Assembly: GCA_963747765.1 (NCBI GenBank)
Contig: CAVVGH010000006.1
Span: forward strand, 1 to 64,000
Direction: 5' to 3'
Length of the DNA stretch: 64,000 nt
Source: VRUE01 sp963747765
Lineage (GTDB): Bacteria; Actinomycetota; Thermoleophilia; Solirubrobacterales; 70-9
In this document: positions 59,630-64,000 of the stretch, piece after piece
Numbering within the stretch: the first letter of the stretch is position 1
Layout: every line of letters begins with the position of its first letter
Notes under the pieces: generated by a model
Database searches by the model: none
Seen by the model: the letters and a program-made list of their open reading frames with translations, nothing else
What the model was told of the DNA's origin: nothing
Made by a program: the position numbers and the translations under genes

Positions 59630-60748
59630 TCACTGCATGCTCGGCGCAAACGGGTCACCGACAACCACTCTGTCGCGGCCCTCCGCCTTCGCCGTGTAGA
59701 GCGCGGCATCGGCCCGGCTGACCAGGCCCGCCGTGTCGAGCTCGCCGGGCACCGAGACGGCGACGCCGATGCTGATCGTCACCGGTACGCCGACCGGGCG
59801 TCGATCGCGCACCGCGTTGCGCAGTCGCTCGGCGATTTCCACGGCCTCGCTCTCGCCCGCCCCAGGCAGTACGACGAGGATCTCCTCGCCCCCAACCCGA
59901 TAGATCGAGTCACCGGCGCGCAGGGTGGCCCGCATCGTGTAGGCAACGTCCTGGAGAACCGCGTCTCCCGCCGCGTGGCCGAGCTTGTCGTTGACAAGCT
60001 TGAAGTGATCGAGATCGCAGAGCAGCAGGGCGTGCGACAGTGCCCCGCCCCCGTCGCTCACCGGCGGTGCGTCGAGCTCACCGAGCCGCTGCTCCAAGGC
60101 GTTGCGATTGAAGAGACCGGTGAGCGGATCGAGCGTGGAACGACGCCGGTGAGCGCGGTCGGACTCGACCAGCGCACCGGAGAGCACGACCGTGGAGAGA
60201 ACAAGCGCAACCGACGCAATCAGATGCTGGTGGTGTTCTGAGGCCGTCGCCGCGTCGAGCCCGACGGTGCTGATCATCAACAGCGCGATGATGTAAACGG
60301 TGCCGATCACCATCCCCCGGGGCTCGAAGCGGGCGCCGAGAGTTATCGCCGGCAGCGCGAACCACATCAGGGCGGGGCTGGCGGCACCGCCGGTCATCAC
60401 CACGGCATCGGCGAGCAGGAGCGGCAGAATCGCCCATGCGGTCGCAACCCAGACGGCCGGGTGGGAGCTATTGCGCATGAAGGTGTCGGCGACGGCGAAA
60501 CCGCCGAGGCCGATCGCGAGGGGAGCCAGCCACCACCAGCCCACCTCAGGCCCCACGGAGGCAAGCGCCGCCGCGAGAATCGCGAAGGTGGCCAACCGGT
60601 AGCGACGCAACCGGATCTCCATGTCCAGCAGCCGCCCGCGACGCGCTTCGTTGCGAATCGCCGCCAGCGACTCTTTCGGCGGATTCCCCGCGTCGAGCTC
60701 CTCGGCACCGTCGAAAACCGGGCGCAGTGTGGCAGTGGTCAATCTCAC
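59630..60748 (-). CDS. Membrane GGDEF-domain diguanylate cyclase
   Basis: 372 residues. Six hydrophobic segments (about residues 50-190) precede a GGDEF domain (about 210-365). LDPLTGLFNRNAL opens it; the active site reads YRVGGEEILVVLPG (GGEEI, functional variant). The RxxD inhibitory site is not evident five residues before it. It would make c-di-GMP in response to a signal sensed in the membrane part. It lies directly downstream of pepQ but is probably separately regulated. Confidence 0.9.
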   Translation of the reverse strand: MRLTTATLRPVFDGAEELDAGNPPKESLAAIRNEARRGRLLDMEIRLRRYRLATFAILAAALASVGPEVGWWWLAPLAIGLGGFAVADTFMRNSSHPAVWVATAWAILPLLLADAVVMTGGAASPALMWFALPAITLGARFEPRGMVIGTVYIIALLMISTVGLDAATASEHHQHLIASVALVLSTVVLSGALVESDRAHRRRSTLDPLTGLFNRNALEQRLGELDAPPVSDGGGALSHALLLCDLDHFKLVNDKLGHAAGDAVLQDVAYTMRATLRAGDSIYRVGGEEILVVLPGAGESEAVEIAERLRNAVRDRRPVGVPVTISIGVAVSVPGELDTAGLVSRADAALYTAKAEGRDRVVVGDPFAPSMQ

Positions 60749-60813
60749 CTCAGTCGCATCGACTCAATGCGGCCGAGACTTAAGGCTGCAGGGGACGTCC
60801 CGTGCTATTTCCG

Positions 60814-61872
60814 CTAATCGACAATCAGCAGGTCCTTCGACATTCCACTGAGGTTTCGGCAGCCACCCTCCCCGACGACAACCAGATCCTCGATCCGCAC
60901 GCCGAACTCGCCCGGCAGGTAGACGCCGGGCTCGACCGTGACCGCTTCGCCTGCCTCCAGCACGTCGTCCGAGCGTTGCGAGAGGCGCGGCGCCTCGTGC
61001 ACCTCGAGGCCAACGCCGTGGCCCAACCCGTGGCCGAAGCGCTTGCCGTAACCGGCCTCTGCGATCGGCTGCCGGGCGGCGCTGTCGACCGCCTCCCCCC
61101 GCGCTCCAACCGCAAGCGCCTCGAGCGCCGCGGCCTGCGCCCGCCTCACCAGCTCGTAGACCTCGCGAGCGCGCTCGCCCGGCTCGCCGGTGGCGACGGT
61201 GCGCGTCCCGTCGGAGCAGTAGCCCGCCAGCCTGGCGCCCATGTCGAAGACGACCAGCTCCCCTGGCGCGATCCGGCGCTCGCCGGGCTCGGCATGCGGC
61301 AGGGCGCCATTCGGTCCGGCAGCGACGATCGCCGGGAAGGACGGATCGCCGCCCAGCTCCCGGATCCTCGCTTCGGCGGCCCGGGCAACCTCGCGCTCGG
61401 TGTGCCCGGCGAGTCCGCGCTCCAGGCTCCATCGCCACACCTCGTCGGCCAGCTTCGCCGCGGTGGCGATCGCCTCGAGCTCCTCGGCGTCCTTGACCCG
61501 GCGCAGCTTCTCCACGCACCCGCCGGCGGCCACCAGCTCGACCCCCGCCGGCACTTTCTCCTCCAGGCGCTTGAGCGTCCTGACGGCGAGCTGGTCGTCC
61601 TCGAAGCCGACCCTCCCGCCCAGGTGCTCCGCTATGCCCGCCAGCCAGTCCCCCTCGATGGTCACGACGTCCCAACCGTCGACCTCGGCTTCGGCTCGCT
61701 CCGTGTAGCGGAAGTCCGTGAAGAAGAGGCGCGTCCCGGACCCGCAGACGCAGACGCCGTTGGTGCCCCCGAAGCCGCTCAGATAGCCGACGTTGACGAG
61801 GTGCGTGACCAACATCTGGTCGAGCTCGCGCTCGGCCAGTGCGCTGGCGAGCCGGTCTCCCCGACCGGTCAT
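60814..61872 (-). CDS. pepQ: Xaa-Pro dipeptidase/aminopeptidase (M24)
   Basis: 352 residues from ATG 61872. N-terminal creatinase-like domain, then the pita-bread domain with dimetal ligands: VVFDMGARLAGYCSDGTRTV (Asp, Asp), FGHGLGHGVGLEVHE (His), VTVEPGVYLPGEFGVRIED (Glu, Glu). It cleaves X-Pro bonds. The place between aroQ and efp/nusB is conserved. Its ATG overlaps the stop of an 18-codon ORF created by tandem duplication. Confidence 0.92.
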   Translation of the reverse strand: MTGRGDRLASALAERELDQMLVTHLVNVGYLSGFGGTNGVCVCGSGTRLFFTDFRYTERAEAEVDGWDVVTIEGDWLAGIAEHLGGRVGFEDDQLAVRTLKRLEEKVPAGVELVAAGGCVEKLRRVKDAEELEAIATAAKLADEVWRWSLERGLAGHTEREVARAAEARIRELGGDPSFPAIVAAGPNGALPHAEPGERRIAPGELVVFDMGARLAGYCSDGTRTVATGEPGERAREVYELVRRAQAAALEALAVGARGEAVDSAARQPIAEAGYGKRFGHGLGHGVGLEVHEAPRLSQRSDDVLEAGEAVTVEPGVYLPGEFGVRIEDLVVVGEGGCRNLSGMSKDLLIVD

Positions 61873-61944
61873 TGGCCGCCGACCACGCCGAGTGCGCTGG
61901 CGAGCCGGTCTCCCCGACCGGTCATTGGCCGCGGACCACGCCGA
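61839..61944. repeat. 53-bp tandem duplication at the aroQ/pepQ junction
   Basis: 61839-61891 and 61892-61944 are identical except at one or two positions (ccgcc versus ccgcg). The unit holds the end of aroQ, the ATGA overlap and the first codons of pepQ. Confidence 0.92.
61869..61925 (-). CDS. 18-codon coupling ORF between aroQ and pepQ
   Basis: ATG 61925 overlaps the aroQ stop and encodes MTGRGDRLASALGVVGGQ, whose TGA overlaps the pepQ ATG. The first half copies the pepQ N-terminus and the second half copies the aroQ C-terminus. It is not a conserved protein but keeps the two genes translationally linked after the duplication. Confidence 0.6.
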   Translation of the reverse strand: MTGRGDRLASALGVVGGQ

Positions 61945-62383
61945 GCGCGCCGGCCAGAGCCGCAAGCGCATCGCGGTAGCCGTCCGGACCGCGGCCGGAG
62001 ATCTTCTCCAGCACCAGACCGTCGAATACCGAGACCCGGCGCCAGTCCTCGCGCGACTCGACGTCCGATAGGTGGACCTCGACCGCCGGAACGCCGCCCA
62101 CCGCAAGGGCGTCTCCGATCGCCCGGCTGTAGTGAGTCCAGGCGCCGGCATTGACCAACGCCGCATCGGCCAGCTCCGGTACGCGGTGCAGGTACTCGAC
62201 GAACTCGCCCTCGGCGTTGGTCTGGAAGAAGATCGCTTCCAACCCCAACTCGCGAGCCCAACCCTTGACCTTGACCTCCAGCTCGCTCAGCGACAGTCCC
62301 CCGTAGAGCTCCGAGTCGCGGCGCTCGAGGACATCGAAGTTGACGCCGTGCAGCACGGCGACCCGATTGTGGGCGCTGGTCAT
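61922..62383 (-). CDS. aroQ: 3-dehydroquinate dehydratase, type II
   Basis: 153 residues. Third step of the shikimate pathway. The N-terminus HGVNFDVLERRDSELYGG departs from the usual G-x-NLN-LG-REP. The active-site loop Tyr is probably in LYGG, NAGAWTHYSRAIGDAL carries Asn and His, and EVHLSDVESREDW carries His. Length is typical. ATG overlaps the aroKB stop (ATGA). The divergence at NLN could affect efficiency. Confidence 0.88.
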   Translation of the reverse strand: MTSAHNRVAVLHGVNFDVLERRDSELYGGLSLSELEVKVKGWARELGLEAIFFQTNAEGEFVEYLHRVPELADAALVNAGAWTHYSRAIGDALAVGGVPAVEVHLSDVESREDWRRVSVFDGLVLEKISGRGPDGYRDALAALAGALGVVRGQ

Positions 62384-63915
62384 TCGTAGAGCTCCTTCAC
62401 GGCAGCCTCGACCTTAGCCGGAGCGACGATCTGTCCGGTGCGGGGCTTGCCCGGCTCGGAGAGCAGCACGAAGCCGACGCCTGCGGCGGTGCGCTTCTTG
62501 TCTCGTTGCAGGGCGTCGAGGACCGCCTCGATCCCGATGCCGGGATCGAGGACAGCGGGCAGCCCATGGCGACGCAGAACCGCCTCGACCTCCTCGCGCA
62601 GCCGCGGCGCGTCGGAGAGCCTCAATGCCGCGAGCAGGCCGAGTCCAACCGCCTCGCCGTGGCGGTATCGCGAATAGCCGCTGGCCGCCTCGATCGCGTG
62701 CCCGACCGTGTGGCCGAGATTGAGCGTCGCGCGAAGGTCTCGGTCATGCTCGTCGGCGGCAACCACCTCGCACTTATGGCGCGCACAGGCGAAGACGACG
62801 TCGTCGAGCGCCCCCGCGTCCAGTGCCTCGATCGACCTGACCCGCTCCCACAGGTCGCCCCCAGCCAGCAGGCCAGTCTTCACCGCCTCCACGAAGCCTG
62901 CCGCCAACTCTCCCTGAGAGAGGCTCGCCAGCGCCTCGGTATCGGCCAGCACCGCGACCGGCTGGTGATAGGCGCCCGCATAGTTCTTGCCCTCCGGCAG
63001 GTCCACACCGGTCTTCCCACCATAGGCCGAGTCGACCTGGGCGACCAGCGAGGTCGGGACCTGAACGAACGGCACGCCCCGCTGGTAGGTGTGGGCGCAG
63101 AACCCGGCCAGATCGCCGACCACGCCACCACCGAGCGCCACGACGTGATCTTCGCGGGTCATCCCACCCCGGGCCAGCTCCTGCAGCAGCCGCTCGGCTT
63201 CGGACAGCGTCTTCGCTCCCTCGCCGGCCGGAACCTCGACACACAGCTCGAGCGGCGCGAGGCGAACGGCATAGAGCGGCCCGACGGTGTGGTCCGTTAT
63301 GCAAAAGCGCCGCCCCTCCAGCGGCCACCAATCGGCTTCCAGAAGGCCGCGACCGACCAGGACCGAATAGCCGCCCGCGACGGTCCCGGCCCACAGCATC
63401 CTCGTCCCGGGGGGCAGCCCCGCCAGCGCCTGGATGGTGGGCAGGGCTCGATGGGCCAGCTCCCGGTCGCCCGCCGGAAGGATGACGTCGGCCAGCTGCT
63501 CGTAGAGCGGCAGGCGCTCCGCGAGCAGGGCATTGAAGGCGGCGCGGTCGCGGGCCAGCGGTCGATCCTCGCTGCCCGCGAGGCGTTGCCATGCGGTATC
63601 GGCATCCACCTCGAGCCAGACGACCGTGTGCCGATCGAGTGCCAGCCGTACTCGCTCCGCAAGGATCGCGCCACCACCGAGCGCGATCGCTCCGCCGTCG
63701 GCCCCCTCGAGCAGTGTCCCGGCCACCTCTGCCTCGCGGTCCCGGAACGCCTCCTCCCCATCGCGATCGAAGGCCGCGGCGATCGAGATCCCCAACTCGC
63801 GCTCGATCAGCTCATCGACGTCGGTCGTCGCGAGGCCGACCTCTCGCGCAGCCGCAAGGGCCGTCGACTTGCCGGCGCCCATGAACCCGATGAAGACAAT
63901 CGCCGGCCGGCTCAC
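62380..63915 (-). CDS. aroKB: Fused shikimate kinase and 3-dehydroquinate synthase
   Basis: 511 residues from GTG 63915. The N-terminal ~170 residues are shikimate kinase: FIGFMGAGKSTAL (P-loop), TDVDELIERE (shikimate-binding Asp), FRDREAEV and ALGGGAIL. The rest is 3-dehydroquinate synthase: ALGGGVVGDLAGFCAHTYQRGV, QVPTSLVAQVDSAYGGKTGVD (in part), ATLNLGHTVGHAIE with the zinc His, and YRHGEAVGLG. The fusion joins steps 2 and 5 of the pathway. It is 4 bp from aroC and overlaps aroQ. Confidence 0.95.
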   Translation of the reverse strand: MSRPAIVFIGFMGAGKSTALAAAREVGLATTDVDELIERELGISIAAAFDRDGEEAFRDREAEVAGTLLEGADGGAIALGGGAILAERVRLALDRHTVVWLEVDADTAWQRLAGSEDRPLARDRAAFNALLAERLPLYEQLADVILPAGDRELAHRALPTIQALAGLPPGTRMLWAGTVAGGYSVLVGRGLLEADWWPLEGRRFCITDHTVGPLYAVRLAPLELCVEVPAGEGAKTLSEAERLLQELARGGMTREDHVVALGGGVVGDLAGFCAHTYQRGVPFVQVPTSLVAQVDSAYGGKTGVDLPEGKNYAGAYHQPVAVLADTEALASLSQGELAAGFVEAVKTGLLAGGDLWERVRSIEALDAGALDDVVFACARHKCEVVAADEHDRDLRATLNLGHTVGHAIEAASGYSRYRHGEAVGLGLLAALRLSDAPRLREEVEAVLRRHGLPAVLDPGIGIEAVLDALQRDKKRTAAGVGFVLLSEPGKPRTGQIVAPAKVEAAVKELYE

Positions 63916-63919
63916 CGGC

Positions 63920-64000
63920 TCACCCCCGCCAGTCGATGCGCTTCTTGTAGGCAGCGAGGGCGGCGAGCACGTCATCGATGTGATCGCCACCGAACTTCTC
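63920..64000 (-). CDS. aroC: Chorismate synthase, C-terminal end (partial)
   Basis: Only the last 26 codons are in the window (minus strand: EKFGGDHIDDVLAALAAY, then a basic end and TGA). The FGGD-x-x-x-x-x-L end and the position before aroKB identify it. The 5' part lies beyond 64000. Confidence 0.75.
   Translation of the reverse strand, partial: EKFGGDHIDDVLAALAAYKKRIDWRG

Overview
The window is high-GC DNA with GTG/TTG starts, tightly overlapping ATGA/GTGA junctions and gene orders typical of Actinomycetota: steA-steB-pyrG-xerD, aroC-aroKB-aroQ-pepQ, efp-nusB and dgt-dnaG. The mix of families (DUF3866, SteA/SteB, an F420-type oxidoreductase, many short secreted or coupled hypothetical genes) suggests class Thermoleophilia, probably Solirubrobacterales. 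The taxonomic call is inference; no rRNA gene is present.

Region 1 (1-6150) is an integrated element of about 6.07 kb sitting at the 3' end of a CAT-anticodon tRNA. It carries a large serine integrase whose last codons were exchanged with tRNA sequence on integration. The displaced 3' end of the integrase gene lies at the far left end (7-87). Inside are a coupled cargo (small HTH protein, RES-domain NAD-degrading-type protein, DUF5677-like protein), a perfect 394-bp inverted repeat flanking the cargo, a second perfect 123-bp inverted repeat, a decayed inverted copy of the integrase 3' end that still preserves the unrecombined att junction, a cloverleaf-like inverted repeat, and a strong promoter with operator-like repeats. 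This is the most unusual part of the window.

Region 2 (6150-30100) is mostly core chromosome, largely on the minus strand: secreted protein, lipoprotein/HPt fusion, SDR, glycosyltransferase, tRNA-Asn, dnaG, dgt, recO, mutM, xerD, a DUF3866 gene, M20 peptidase, pyrG, MraY-like protein, steB, steA, recN, an MFS exporter, nadK and tlyA. Two copies of a composite palindromic intergenic element lie at 14.2-14.6 kb and 27.7-28.0 kb; a third is at 50.9-51.3 kb.

Region 3 (30100-44240) is accessory: a candidate small RNA with terminator, a coupled pair of small genes next to a Ddn-like protein, a MITE-like element, an orphan SMC-like ATPase with a zinc hook (possible defence gene), acetyltransferases, a hydrolase, GrpB, cupin, methyltransferases, peroxiredoxin, and an operon pairing a sphingosine-1-phosphate-lyase-like PLP enzyme with an FGGY kinase.

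Region 4 (44225-51300) holds a giant exported protein with 14 RCC1-type repeats followed by six cadherin-like repeats (five nearly identical at DNA level), a DUF5925-type AAA ATPase, a second copy of the candidate small RNA and the third composite repeat.

Region 5 (51297-64000) is a biosynthetic and housekeeping run reading leftward: aroC (partial), aroK-aroB fusion, aroQ, pepQ, GGDEF protein, then efp, nusB, an XseB-like gene and ispA, with an IS110 transposon between ispA and dxs. An SDR, an M42 peptidase and a secreted protein are interspersed. A 53-bp tandem duplication at the aroQ/pepQ junction has created a tiny coupled ORF between the two genes.
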